Position numbers and translations under genes: made by a program | In this document: one piece after another, positions 1 through 6,650 of the stretch | Layout of the letters: the number at the start of each line of letters is the position of its first letter | How positions within the stretch are numbered: the stretch's first letter is position 1 | Notes under the pieces: generated by a model | What the model saw: only the letters and a program-made list of their open reading frames with translations | Database searches by the model: none | Told to the model about the DNA's origin: nothing | Source: CBETVX01 sp965539935 | Lineage (GTDB): Bacteria; Bacillota; Clostridia; Peptostreptococcales; Caminicellaceae | Direction: 5' to 3' | Assembly: GCA_965539935.1 (NCBI GenBank) | Contig: CBETVX010000008.1 | Span: forward strand, 1-64,000 | Length of the DNA stretch: 64,000 nt

Positions 1-161
1 TCCTCATTATTAGAATATTTTTCTATATCTATAGTTCTAATCATTTTTAAGGCAATATCATTAGGAGTAAAAAATTGAGAATTGTCTTTTAGATATTTCT
101 TATTTTGTTTTTTTGAGTATTTAATTTGTTGTTCTTCAATTAGCTTTATTAAAGTGTCCAT
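1..161 (-). CDS. DNA methyltransferase, N-terminus only (runs off the left edge)
   Basis: The ATG at 161 is preceded by GGAG about 10 bases upstream on the minus strand and opens a frame that stays open to the window edge (53 residues). The stretch SQFFTPNDIALKMI at residues 30-43 is the pattern seen at the N-terminus of class I N6-adenine DNA methyltransferases and type I/IIG modification enzymes, where it precedes the SAM-binding domain. The catalytic motifs lie outside the window. It is the third gene of a leftward run with the HEPN and DUF262 genes, so a role in a modification-linked defence module is inferred. Confidence 0.6.
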   Translation of the reverse strand, partial: MDTLIKLIEEQQIKYSKKQNKKYLKDNSQFFTPNDIALKMIRTIDIEKYSNNE

Positions 162-230
162 ATGAGCTTTACTCCTTTTTATAATTACTTTTTATTTTAT
201 ATTACTATAGATACAAAAATATGTCTATAG

Positions 231-1109
231 CTATGCAGAAACAATTTCCATATTAGGCTTTATATATAATTCATTACTTAAATACTCAACAAAAATAAAA
301 GAAAATAAGTCTATTGCAGATATTATCAAGTCGCAATGAATAGTCCAGTATTTAGCCGTTTTATAAAACATGCTAGATGTAGAATCATTAATAACGAAAA
401 GGGAAAGTTTATTTTGATTTTCTATCTCTCCATGAGCAATAGGATTTCTTCTATCATAAATTTTTTGCATTACTTTTAAAAAAACATCTAGTAAAAAGGA
501 TAAATCATCCAGAGTTAATACCTTAAAAGATAATCTTTTTTTATTAAGTGATTCAATTTTTTCTTTCTCTTCATTCGTTATATATTCACTTTTAAATAGA
601 CATTGACTTAACATAAATATATATTTTGAATTTGTATTAACAATTTTTAATAATAAATCCAAATCATTAAAAAAGATTTTTAGAAAAAAAGGAATATCAT
701 CATGTCCAATTAGTATTTCATCTGATGTAAAATCGACAAGGTAATAACTGTTATCTTTGTTATATTTTTCTATGAGGTTTAGCAATTTTTCTATTCTTTT
801 ATTTCTAGTTGTGATGTTTTCTAATGAAATAAAGATAGGAAAAACTAGTAAACTTGTATTTATAGTTGATATATCTAGTCTTAAATTTTTTAACAATTTT
901 AAGGTTTTTAAAATTGCAAATTTTAAAAACCCTTCATAATGAGCATATATCGATGGCATAGTAACTCTAGCTATATAAAATCTTACATCTTGACTTATTA
1001 AAGAATTATTAATCAAAGCGCTAATAGTTGAAAGTTCTTTTTTTCTTTTAGAAGAATGTGTTTGGAGTTGGTCGTTATACTCTTCAAGTAAAGAATCTTT
1101 ATTTATCAA
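231..1109 (-). CDS. HEPN-domain protein (MAE_28990-like), putative defence RNase
   Basis: About 292 residues, mostly helical. Near residues 221-226 the sequence RNPIAH gives the R-x4-H motif that forms the RNase active site in HEPN dimers. The overall character resembles the MAE_28990/MAE_18760 HEPN families found beside DUF262 genes, by recollection. The frame stays open to 1196, but the best start is TTG at 1109: GAGAGGTG sits 8 bases upstream and the codon overlaps the last codons of the DUF262 gene by 11 bases, suggesting translational coupling. If it follows other HEPN proteins it would cut RNA on infection and be held in check by a partner. Specificity cannot be read from the sequence. 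Confidence 0.6.
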   Translation of the reverse strand: MINKDSLLEEYNDQLQTHSSKRKKELSTISALINNSLISQDVRFYIARVTMPSIYAHYEGFLKFAILKTLKLLKNLRLDISTINTSLLVFPIFISLENITTRNKRIEKLLNLIEKYNKDNSYYLVDFTSDEILIGHDDIPFFLKIFFNDLDLLLKIVNTNSKYIFMLSQCLFKSEYITNEEKEKIESLNKKRLSFKVLTLDDLSFLLDVFLKVMQKIYDRRNPIAHGEIENQNKLSLFVINDSTSSMFYKTAKYWTIHCDLIISAIDLFSFIFVEYLSNELYIKPNMEIVSA

Positions 1110-2241
1110 CTTTGAACACCTCTCTTGCATAAACTCTGGCTTTAACAAAACGTTCTGCACTTCTAACTGTTTTATTAAAATATTTACCTGTTCCAACGAG
1201 AGATTGTATTTGATTTTCTAGGATACTTTTATCAAAATCACAAATATTACTATCTACTAATGTTCCCCAAACAATAGTTTCAAAAATAAACCATTGAAAG
1301 GCTCCTTTATATTTATTACCATCATATACTCTAAAGCCATAATCATCAGAAATATCATGTAATAAATTGATTAAATATATAAATTCATCTAATTGTTTTC
1401 TAATTTCTTCAACTGTAACATTTTTGCAAATTTTTTCAACAGCATTATCCATAAATAAATTCAAGTCATAATTATGTTTAAGGTTTAACTCTAGTTTGTC
1501 ATAGTTTTTGGCAACAAGGTATCTAGTCAATATTTCTTTATCCATACTTACGCTAAGCTTGTCTTCGTTAATGTTAATAACAGATTTAAATTTGTCATCT
1601 TTTGCATAATCATCTATTAATCTAAAAATATCTTCATTTTGCATAAGTATAAGTGCATTTCTAATTTCTTGAGGTGATAAGTGTGAACCACCGGTATTTA
1701 TTCTTTTGAAAAGCTCATACTTTGAGTCTTCATCACTCCCATGTCTAAGCATTATAACCGATAAAGAAGATCTTTTAAAATCTATTCTAGTTGCAGAATC
1801 AAAATGTTTTTCACCAAATTCTTCACTCCATACATATCCTTCTTGTTCTTCTAATAAATCTCCTTTAAGTAATACAAGTGGTTCTACTAGTTTGTCAGTT
1901 TCATCACGTAATATACCAACAAAATGATAAATTGTTGATAATCTTTGGACTCCATCTATCACATCCCATATACCATCTTCTCTTTGAATAATAAAAATAG
2001 CAGGTATAGGATAACCTAATAGTATAGATTCTATGAATCTGCTTTCTTGTTCTTCTGACCATCTAAACATTCTTTGAAAAGCAGGTGATATATTTATTTC
2101 GCGTTGTCCTTCTTCATTCCTTTGCTCATATAGATTAATAAATTCACCAATAGACATAAGTATTTGATTAGTATAAATTTTAGACCTTTTTTTCAATATT
2201 ACTTTACGTAAGCTATTTTCCTTTTCTATATTTTCACCCAT
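1099..2241 (-). CDS. DUF262 (ParB/Srx-like NTPase-nuclease fold) protein
   Basis: A 380-residue protein. The N-terminal half carries the DUF262 hallmarks FQRMFRWSEEQESRFIESI (about residues 56-74), LLGYPIPAIFI and the DGVQRLST box (about 96-103), corresponding to the DGQQR motif of GmrSD and SspE-type proteins. No DUF1524 HNH half is visible, so this is not a full GmrSD enzyme. The C-terminal half is helical and unassigned. ATG at 2241 is preferred over GTG at 2250 because AAAGGAG lies 8 bases from the ATG and overlaps the GTG. It is first in the leftward defence-like operon. DUF262 proteins often act on modified DNA, which would fit the downstream methyltransferase. Confidence 0.75.
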   Translation of the reverse strand: MGENIEKENSLRKVILKKRSKIYTNQILMSIGEFINLYEQRNEEGQREINISPAFQRMFRWSEEQESRFIESILLGYPIPAIFIIQREDGIWDVIDGVQRLSTIYHFVGILRDETDKLVEPLVLLKGDLLEEQEGYVWSEEFGEKHFDSATRIDFKRSSLSVIMLRHGSDEDSKYELFKRINTGGSHLSPQEIRNALILMQNEDIFRLIDDYAKDDKFKSVININEDKLSVSMDKEILTRYLVAKNYDKLELNLKHNYDLNLFMDNAVEKICKNVTVEEIRKQLDEFIYLINLLHDISDDYGFRVYDGNKYKGAFQWFIFETIVWGTLVDSNICDFDKSILENQIQSLVGTGKYFNKTVRSAERFVKARVYAREVFKVDK

Positions 2242-2250
2242 AGATTTCAC

Positions 2251-2672
2251 TCCTTTAGTATATATTTTATAAGATTATTAAAAATTTTAATATATTATTA
2301 TCGGAAGATATGTTTTATAAGATATAAACAGGACAAATATTTACCACTGGATAAGAAAGATGGGGGCAAAAGTAGTAGATAATGGAATTACATAAAAGGT
2401 AAAGTTTCAAATATGTTTTTTTGAATTGCTGTTTAAAACAAAATTCATGTTTTCTATGATTATAGACTAAGTTTATTCCTTAGAGATTTACTATTCAAAA
2501 TTCTTGAACAAACTGAAAATATTTTTTTACAAGAGATGTTTTAATATATGAATGTTCTTCATGTTTAGAGTAAAAACTACACACATCTAACAGTCTCCTT
2601 TTTTAACTACAATTATATAATATTTACCTTGTCAAAAACTAGCAAATATTGTCGTAAAATAAATAAAATACA
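2251..2672. other. Intergenic stretch without a supportable gene
   Basis: AT-rich and stop-rich in all frames. The only signal is a minus-strand start with a good SD (AAAGGAG, 8 bases before an ATG near 2585) that opens just 19 codons, probably gene debris. A TTGACA-like hexamer lies upstream of it but has no well-spaced -10. Confidence 0.4.
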
Positions 2673-2675
2673 AAA

Positions 2676-2695
2676 AAAGCAGGATAACCTGCTTT
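2676..2695 (-). terminator. Rho-independent terminator
   Basis: An 8-bp perfect stem (AAAGCAGG/CCTGCTTT) with a 4-base loop, followed on the minus strand by a T run. It overlaps the stop codon of the ImmA/IrrE fragment and would end leftward transcription, including any coming through the CRISPR array. Confidence 0.7.
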
Positions 2696-2866
2696 AAATT
2701 GAAAAATAACCATGTATCTCATTATGAAATTTAGTTATAAATTCACTATCAGACCTAAAGATTAAATTGAGTCTATGCTTCATAAACTGATTTGTAACAT
2801 CAAATATTTCAGCCCTTTCAGCTATTACTGTATAGATATCCATATCTACTAATAATTCTTTTTTTT
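2694..2866 (-). pseudogene. C-terminal fragment of an ImmA/IrrE-like protein
   Basis: Translating the minus strand gives about 56 residues ending in HGYFSI and containing AEIFDVTNQFMKHRLNLIF. This aligns without gaps to the last 56 residues of the intact gene at 3519-4061, which has AEIFDVTNEFMKYRLSLIF and YGYFSI. The N-terminal metalloprotease part is missing. The CRISPR array lies between the fragment and the full copy, which suggests a duplication or insertion that split the locus. Confidence 0.8.
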
Positions 2867-2890
2867 AAAACAATGATATAAATTAAAACT

Positions 2891-3253
2891 ATTTCAATTC
2901 CTCATAGGTAGACTAAAAACGTACCAAGGGGAAGCACATTAGATTTAGACACCATAGGTTTCAATTCCTCATAGGTAGGCTAAAAACACTCATTAGATTC
3001 TCTCCCAAAGATTATTAGTGAAATGTTTCAATTCCTCATAGGTAGGCTAAAAACTAATAGGCATTCTTCATGACACTGATATGATATTTGCGTTTCAATT
3101 CCTCATAGGTAGACTAAAAACCCTAGGAGGATGAAATTTATTATAAGGAGGCTGAAAGTTTCAATTCCTCATAGGTAGACTAAAAACTTCTGGGTATGAT
3201 TTATGGAATGCTAAAAAGTTGTCGTTTCAATTCCTCATAGGTAGGCTAAAAAC
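2891..3253 (-). CRISPR. CRISPR array, six 30-bp repeats, five 36-37 bp spacers
   Basis: Repeats at 2891-2920, 2958-2987, 3025-3054, 3092-3121, 3158-3187 and 3224-3253. Spacers are 37, 37, 37, 36 and 36 bp. Two repeat variants alternate, differing by one base (AGGC against AGAC near the end). The repeat at 2891 also has a changed terminal base. Read on the minus strand the repeat ends in ATTGAAAC, the 8-base 5' handle of type I-B crRNAs, so transcription should run leftward, with the degenerate repeat at 2891 as the trailer end and the leader on the right. No cas gene lies in the window. Confidence 0.95.
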
Positions 3254-3518
3254 CCATTTTGCCATTGAAAATGCTATATTCTTTGAATTCTACATTTGCT
3301 TAAAATTTCCTTCTTTTTTTATGATTTTTTTCCAATATATTATATTTACTTATGTTGGCAAAAATTTAAATTGTCGTCGACCCCCAGAGGTTTTTGCACT
3401 ATTGGAGGTCGACGACATTATTTAATATATTACTGAAGGATTTTCTTTCCCTTTTTAATGAATTTATTTTCTATTAACAGCATACTAAGAAAAAATATAT
3501 ATTACTTTAATTATACTT
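3254..3518 (-). promoter_or_regulatory. CRISPR leader region with a long inverted repeat
   Basis: AT-rich, gene-free DNA on the leader side. It contains an 11-bp perfect inverted repeat, TGTCGTCGACC at 3373-3383 and GGTCGACGACA at 3408-3418, about 120 bp from the first repeat. Its GC content stands out sharply. I recall similar GTCGACC palindromes in leaders of clostridial and thermophile type I-B arrays, but that needs an alignment. It could be a leader processing, integration-factor or promoter element. Confidence 0.6.
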
Positions 3519-4061
3519 TTATATAGAGAAATATCCATATATCTCATCATTATATCTACTTATGTACTCAATATCTGTTCCAAAGATTAAACTAAGCCTA
3601 TATTTCATAAACTCATTAGTTACATCAAATATTTCAGCCATTTCATCCAGCATAGTATAGTTATCCATATCTATGGATAACTCCTTTATCATAAAAAGAG
3701 GGCAGAGGAGATATGCAGCCATTCTTTTAGCTTGATTTTCCTGCTTGTCTAAATAAATATCGTTATAATATGTAAGCTGATTTCCTAAGTGGAGCAGAGC
3801 ATGGCTGAATTCTTCTGCTAACTGTTGCCTTTTCTCATTATAAGAAAGATTACTATTAACCATAATAATTGCTTTATTTTTCTTAATAATAGTCTTACTA
3901 TCACAATTCATATAGAAAAATTTTATATTATGATATTGTTGCACGATTTTTTCAATGTCAATTTCCCAAGGATGCTTAATCCCATTATTCTTCAAAATAG
4001 AATTTGCTTTATCTTCTAGATAACTTGTATTTTGACTAGGTATAAGATTAGATAACTGCAT
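3519..4061 (-). CDS. ImmA/IrrE-family metallopeptidase-like protein
   Basis: About 180 residues from ATG at 4061, which has AAGGGGG 13 bases upstream; the frame extends to a GTG at 4118 without an SD. The region QLAEEFSHALLHLG corresponds to the HExxH zinc box of ImmA/IrrE peptidases, but the first histidine is glutamate (EEFSH), a variant also met in phage-linked members. The downstream NQAKRMAAYLLCP segment is typical of the family. Such proteins cleave or antagonise a partner XRE repressor. The CI-like gene at 4606-5001 on the same strand is the obvious candidate, although other material separates them. Confidence 0.75.
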   Translation of the reverse strand: MQLSNLIPSQNTSYLEDKANSILKNNGIKHPWEIDIEKIVQQYHNIKFFYMNCDSKTIIKKNKAIIMVNSNLSYNEKRQQLAEEFSHALLHLGNQLTYYNDIYLDKQENQAKRMAAYLLCPLFMIKELSIDMDNYTMLDEMAEIFDVTNEFMKYRLSLIFGTDIEYISRYNDEIYGYFSI

Positions 4062-4144
4062 GTATTTCAGTTTTCCCCCTTGTTTGTCAATAACTTTTAT
4101 AATTTTATTTATAGGCACATATTAATAATGATATAATAAACCTA

Positions 4145-4300
4145 AAAGGATGTCGGGCTCTCGTGGATAGGTTATTGGTTACCTTCCTCACTATCTATGC
4201 GTTGCACCTTCTGTAGTACTTTTACAGGTTTCCTACAGCTTGGCTCATGGTTTCCCTCGGCTTTACGTTAGGGGGTTCCATGAATTCACCCGATTACCAT
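4145..4300 (-). ncRNA. Degenerate group-I-intron-like RNA core
   Basis: The minus strand holds GAGCCAAGC (4238-4246) followed by a short hairpin segment and GAAGGTGCAACG (4200-4211). This is the spacing and sequence style of the P4-P5-P6 core of group I introns, where CTGAGCCAAGC and GAAGGTGCAGAGAC occur. Several GGAAACC-type loop segments add to the structured-RNA look, and it is more GC-rich than the surroundings. A clear P7 partner and 3' splice boundary are missing, so this is probably a truncated intron or IStron relic. Recognition is from memory of core motifs, not from a covariance search. Confidence 0.4.
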
Positions 4301-4307
4301 CTATAAA

Positions 4308-4499
4308 TTACTTTATAGTGGGGCAATAAATATCACCAGTAGCACTAAATGTTTTTTCGATAATAGCACCAGCTCCTTTTTCATTTGTTAACATTGAGTC
4401 AGCGCCAAAGATGTAATCCACAATTGATTTATTAGAACTAATACCTAAATTATCTAATGGTGAATTATCAAACATATTAGTTACTTTGTTTGTATTCAA
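4308..4499 (-). CDS. Short hypothetical protein, possibly a truncated exon
   Basis: 63 residues from TTG at 4499, with no convincing SD. I do not recognise it. The product is hydrophilic with one cysteine near the end. It stops immediately before the group-I-like RNA on the same strand, as a coding exon would if it read into an intron, so it may be the 5' part of an interrupted gene. Confidence 0.35.
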   Translation of the reverse strand: MNTNKVTNMFDNSPLDNLGISSNKSIVDYIFGADSMLTNEKGAGAIIEKTFSATGDIYCPTIK

Positions 4500-4509
4500 C
4501 TTTGTTATC

Positions 4510-4531
4510 GCACCGGCTTTTTATCCGGTGC
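4510..4531. terminator. GC-rich hairpin
   Basis: GCACCGG (4510-4516) and CCGGTGC (4525-4531) form a 7-bp stem with an 8-base loop. The tail on either side is only moderately T-rich. It separates the short ORF from the CI-like repressor and could stop leftward transcription from the repressor gene. Confidence 0.4.
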
Positions 4532-4605
4532 TTCTTTATGTTTCCATAAAGTTCAGCATATATCTTCATCCTAATAGGTTATTATTGTTATATACTTTTT
4601 ATAAT

Positions 4606-5001
4606 TTACTCTTCATCATCCCAATTATCAAACTGGTCCTTAACAAACTCCCAAGTTTTAAGAAGTTGCTTGATTTTTTTCTTAGGTGCTGACTTAAGGT
4701 CATGAAAGAGTATGCTTAGCTCTGGGTCGGATTTTATTTTTTCGAGAAGTTCTTGTTCTTCTGGAGTTAGGTCATTTTCATCTTCTTGTGGGTTTCGTAT
4801 GTCTGATCTTCCAAGGAGGTAATCTACGGAAACGTTGAAGAAGTCAGCTAGTTTTTGAAGTAAATCAATTTCAGGAATTTGTTTATTTTGTTCATATCTT
4901 GAGATAGAACTTTTATTTAAATAAAAGTTATCTGCTAATTGTTGTTGAGTAAGTCTTTTCTCACTCCGTAATTCTTTGAATCTTTGTCCAAATGTAGCCA
5001 T
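4606..5001 (-). CDS. CI-like XRE-family phage repressor
   Basis: 131 residues. An N-terminal HTH_3 domain (residues about 5-60) includes LTQQQLADNF and SSISRYEQNKQIPEI, followed by an acidic linker and a basic C-terminal tail. There is no LexA-like peptidase domain, as in small clostridial and Bacillus phage repressors. ATG at 5001 has AAGGTGG about 9 bases upstream. It is divergent from the early operon starting at 5174, with a promoter and an 11-bp dyad between them. It probably maintains lysogeny by blocking the rightward early promoter, and the ImmA/IrrE-like protein could be its antirepressor protease. Confidence 0.85.
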   Translation of the reverse strand: MATFGQRFKELRSEKRLTQQQLADNFYLNKSSISRYEQNKQIPEIDLLQKLADFFNVSVDYLLGRSDIRNPQEDENDLTPEEQELLEKIKSDPELSILFHDLKSAPKKKIKQLLKTWEFVKDQFDNWDDEE

Positions 5002-5092
5002 TAACAGTCACCACCTTTAATAAATATTATATCTTAAGTTGCATTAAAAGAAATATTTGTTGTGTAAAGAGAAACTTTTTTGCAAAAAACTA

Positions 5093-5148
5093 TTGACAAG
5101 TTGTTTTTAAGAGTTATAATACTAATATAAAGTTTCTTTAAAAACAAC
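5093..5148 (+). promoter_or_regulatory. Early promoter with overlapping operator dyad
   Basis: TTGACA at 5093-5098 and TATAAT at 5115-5120 with a 16-base spacer face the early genes. An 11-bp perfect inverted repeat, GTTGTTTTTAA (5100-5110) and TTAAAAACAAC (5138-5148), starts within the spacer and ends past the likely start site, so a bound repressor would block polymerase. It is the natural candidate operator of the CI-like protein. Confidence 0.75.
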
Positions 5149-5173
5149 ATAATAACATAAGGAGGTGAGCTAA

Positions 5174-5386
5174 TTGTTGAGTAGAGAGCTAAAATCACTA
5201 AGAATAAAAATGGGATTTACACAAAAAGTTATAGCTAAAAAACTAGAAATGAGCGAGTCTTCTTATAATAAACGTGAAAATGGGTTAATTCCTTTTAGTT
5301 TAGATGAAATAAAGAAACTTAAAATAATTCTTAAATTGGACAATGAAGATATAATAAGAATTTTTTTTGCAGAAGAAGTTGCATAA
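5174..5386 (+). CDS. Small XRE-family (Cro-like) regulator
   Basis: 70 residues, almost entirely one HTH_3 domain: LKSLRIKMGFTQKVIAKKL and SESSYNKRENGLIPF. TTG at 5174 follows AGGAGGTG by 6 bases; a second TTG is adjacent. As the first gene after the early promoter and divergent from the CI-like repressor it holds the Cro position, so it likely represses lysogenic transcription or tunes the early operon. Confidence 0.8.
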   Translation: MLSRELKSLRIKMGFTQKVIAKKLEMSESSYNKRENGLIPFSLDEIKKLKIILKLDNEDIIRIFFAEEVA

Positions 5387-5435
5387 AAAGCAACACAAAA
5401 ATCACAGCCTAACATCATTTTTCCCGATTTAAAGA

Positions 5436-5463
5436 GATAAATTACGCATAGGAGGTGAGAAAG
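5436..5463 (+). repeat. Leader repeat copy 1
   Basis: First of five copies of a leader with consensus AAGAAATYRCRTAGGAGG followed by TGAGAAAG and a start codon. This copy reads ATTACGCATAGGAGG before the spacer and a GTG start at 5464. Confidence 0.7.
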
Positions 5464-5655
5464 GTGGAAGAAAAAAAAGAAATATGTAAATTCTGTGGAC
5501 AAGAGATGGTGTCAAAACCCACAATTTCTATTGAACAGGTTCTCTTATTAGCGTTTCAAAAATTATATGATTTCAATAAAGATGAAAAAATAGAGCCTGA
5601 ACAATATAGAAAGAATATTGAAACAATCATTAATATTTATAAAGAATTATCTTAA
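5464..5655 (+). CDS. Small phage protein with CxxC motif
   Basis: 63 residues from GTG at 5464, chosen because AGGAGG plus an 8-base TGAGAAAG spacer is conserved before the start of three other genes here; a GTG at 5455 lies inside the SD. The N-terminus has CKFCGQEM, a two-cysteine knuckle that could bind zinc as a dimer, followed by a helical tail. Function is unknown. It forms a convergent pair with the minus-strand gene starting 4 bases beyond its stop. Confidence 0.55.
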   Translation: MEEKKEICKFCGQEMVSKPTISIEQVLLLAFQKLYDFNKDEKIEPEQYRKNIETIINIYKELS

Positions 5656-5659
5656 AGCA

Positions 5660-5839
5660 TTATTTGAATACTTCCATATGTGTTGAAAGCTTTTGATTTT
5701 TAAAGTATTCGTACGCTTTTAAATAATATTTATAAGTTTCTTCACACAAACTTTCAATATCACTATCAGAATTTGCCTTGTTAGCAACTATTAATGCTAA
5801 TTGATTTATTAATTCTTTATTTAATTTGGGATTAGCCAA
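5660..5839 (-). CDS. Small helical protein, convergent partner
   Basis: 59 residues from TTG at 5839 with AAGAAGGTG upstream. Charged, helical, no recognised domain; it has a single cysteine and a tyrosine-rich middle. Its -10 (TAAAAT, 5890-5895) and -35 (TTGTCC, 5913-5918, 17-base spacer) lie to the right, the -35 inside leader repeat copy 2. It is transcribed against the early operon, so it may be expressed in the lysogen. Confidence 0.5.
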   Translation of the reverse strand: MANPKLNKELINQLALIVANKANSDSDIESLCEETYKYYLKAYEYFKNQKLSTHMEVFK

Positions 5840-5889
5840 AGTATCACCTTCTTTTATTGAATTTCATTGTTAAGTTCAGGCTCAAGAAA

Positions 5890-5918
5890 ATTTTACCATG
5901 TATATGGAAGAGGGACAA
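5890..5918 (-). promoter_or_regulatory. Leftward promoter using the leader repeat as its -35
   Basis: On the minus strand TTGTCC (5913-5918), a 17-base spacer and TAAAAT (5890-5895) precede the start at 5839. The -35 coincides with the GGACAAGAA part of leader repeat copy 2, so one repeat serves both strands. Confidence 0.55.
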
Positions 5919-5942
5919 GAAACCGCGTAGGAGGTGGGAATG
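5911..5942 (+). repeat. Leader repeat copy 2
   Basis: Reads GGGACAAGAAACCGCGTAGG and continues with AGGTGGGAATG before a GTG start at 5943. It matches copies 3 and 4 at most positions. Confidence 0.7.
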
Positions 5943-6035
5943 GTGCAGTCATTTTTTAAGGAATATGGTTTAGTGATTTTAGTATCAATGGCAACAACAT
6001 TTTTAACCCGCTTATTATTAGATTTGTTGCTATAG
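5943..6035 (+). CDS. 30-residue membrane peptide
   Basis: GTG at 5943 aligns with the starts behind the other leader repeats; an ATG at 5940 is equally possible. The peptide begins VQSFFKEYG, then a single hydrophobic helix (about residues 8-30) interrupted by one arginine. Size and composition resemble type I toxin or small holin-like peptides. Most of it lies antisense to the 3' end of the leftward gene 5956-6378, so the two transcripts could base-pair. It is too short for homology-based assignment. Confidence 0.5.
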   Translation: MQSFFKEYGLVILVSMATTFLTRLLLDLLL

Positions 6036-6378
6036 TGACTAGAATTGGTATCCAGGCATTTTTAAGCCAAAGTGTTTTTCTTTCTCTTTTTTGTGTAACT
6101 TTGTAATCATTCAATGCTTTATAGCCAGCATTGCTAAGATAATAGAATCCAGTTGGTTTTTGCTGGGTTATTCCCATAGAATCGACATATTCTTTATATT
6201 CAATAGCGATATAGCTCGGATACACAAAGGGACGTTTAACTGTTTCACTGCAAAGTAGGTCAAAGCGATATTCAACATCTGGTATGCTCTTTAAGAAATG
6301 TGATATAACCTGTTCTTTAGTGAGTTTATCAAATTTTGAAACGTAATTTAGAATTATGTAGTCTAGATGTTCAATCAT
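5956..6378 (-). CDS. Winged-helix-like N-terminus with C-terminal membrane anchor
   Basis: About 140 residues from ATG at 6378 (GGAG 8 bases upstream; GTG at 6387 overlaps the SD). The first ~85 residues (LTKEQVISHFLKS and TGFYYLSNAGYKALNDY) look like a winged-helix DNA- or protein-binding fold. A basic stretch KRERKTLWLK precedes a hydrophobic segment at about residues 108-130. Family unknown. It has its own promoter (6417-6445) and runs against the early operon, as expected of a lysogenic-conversion gene. Confidence 0.55.
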   Translation of the reverse strand: MIEHLDYIILNYVSKFDKLTKEQVISHFLKSIPDVEYRFDLLCSETVKRPFVYPSYIAIEYKEYVDSMGITQQKPTGFYYLSNAGYKALNDYKVTQKRERKTLWLKNAWIPILVTIATNLIISGLKMLLPLILKSLNHIP

Positions 6379-6416
6379 ATAAAACACTCCTGCATGTGTA
6401 AGATTTTAATAATTAA

Positions 6417-6445
6417 AACATAGCAGATAAGCAGAAGGATGACAA
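6417..6445 (-). promoter_or_regulatory. Leftward promoter for the 6378 gene
   Basis: TTGTCA (complement of 6440-6445), a 17-base spacer and TATGTT (complement of 6417-6422) lie about 40 bases upstream of the start. The GACAAGAA context resembles that in leader repeat copies 2 and 4. Confidence 0.5.
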
Positions 6446-6478
6446 GAACTTTGAAACAGGACACCACATTTTAAAACA

Positions 6479-6506
6479 ACAAGAAATCGCATAGGAGGTG
6501 AGAAAG
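6479..6506 (+). repeat. Leader repeat copy 3
   Basis: Reads ACAAGAAATCGCATAGGAGG followed by TGAGAAAG directly before GTG at 6507. The last 22 bases differ from copy 4 at only one position. Confidence 0.75.
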
Positions 6507-6650
6507 GTGGATAAAAAAAAGAGAAAAAAAGAATGGGAGATATGGAAGATAGTATTAAAACAACCTCAAGCTTTTATTCCATTGATATGTGCAATATTTT
6601 CTTGTATATGTACTTTAATTGTTATCGTAAGGACTTTAATGTTTCATTAA
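6507..6650 (+). CDS. 47-residue single-pass membrane protein
   Basis: The reading frame is set by the conserved leader: GTG at 6507 follows AGGAGG-TGAGAAAG. A very basic N-terminus (DKKKRKKEWEIWK) is followed by a hydrophobic helix (about residues 22-43, with two cysteines). A longer frame starting at 6533 was rejected because it lacks an SD. The 3' end overlaps the leftward gene 6622-6837 by 29 bases. Function unknown; toxin-like or holin-like are both possible. Confidence 0.55.
   Translation: MDKKKRKKEWEIWKIVLKQPQAFIPLICAIFSCICTLIVIVRTLMFH

Noticed and set aside
2891..3253. Spacers targeting the resident prophage
   Set aside because: I compared the five spacers by eye with the prophage on both strands and saw no match; only a real search can exclude partial matches.
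3219..3425. Rightward 68-codon frame over the last CRISPR repeat and leader
   Set aside because: It starts inside a repeat, has no SD and ends in the palindrome; the repeat array explains the sequence.
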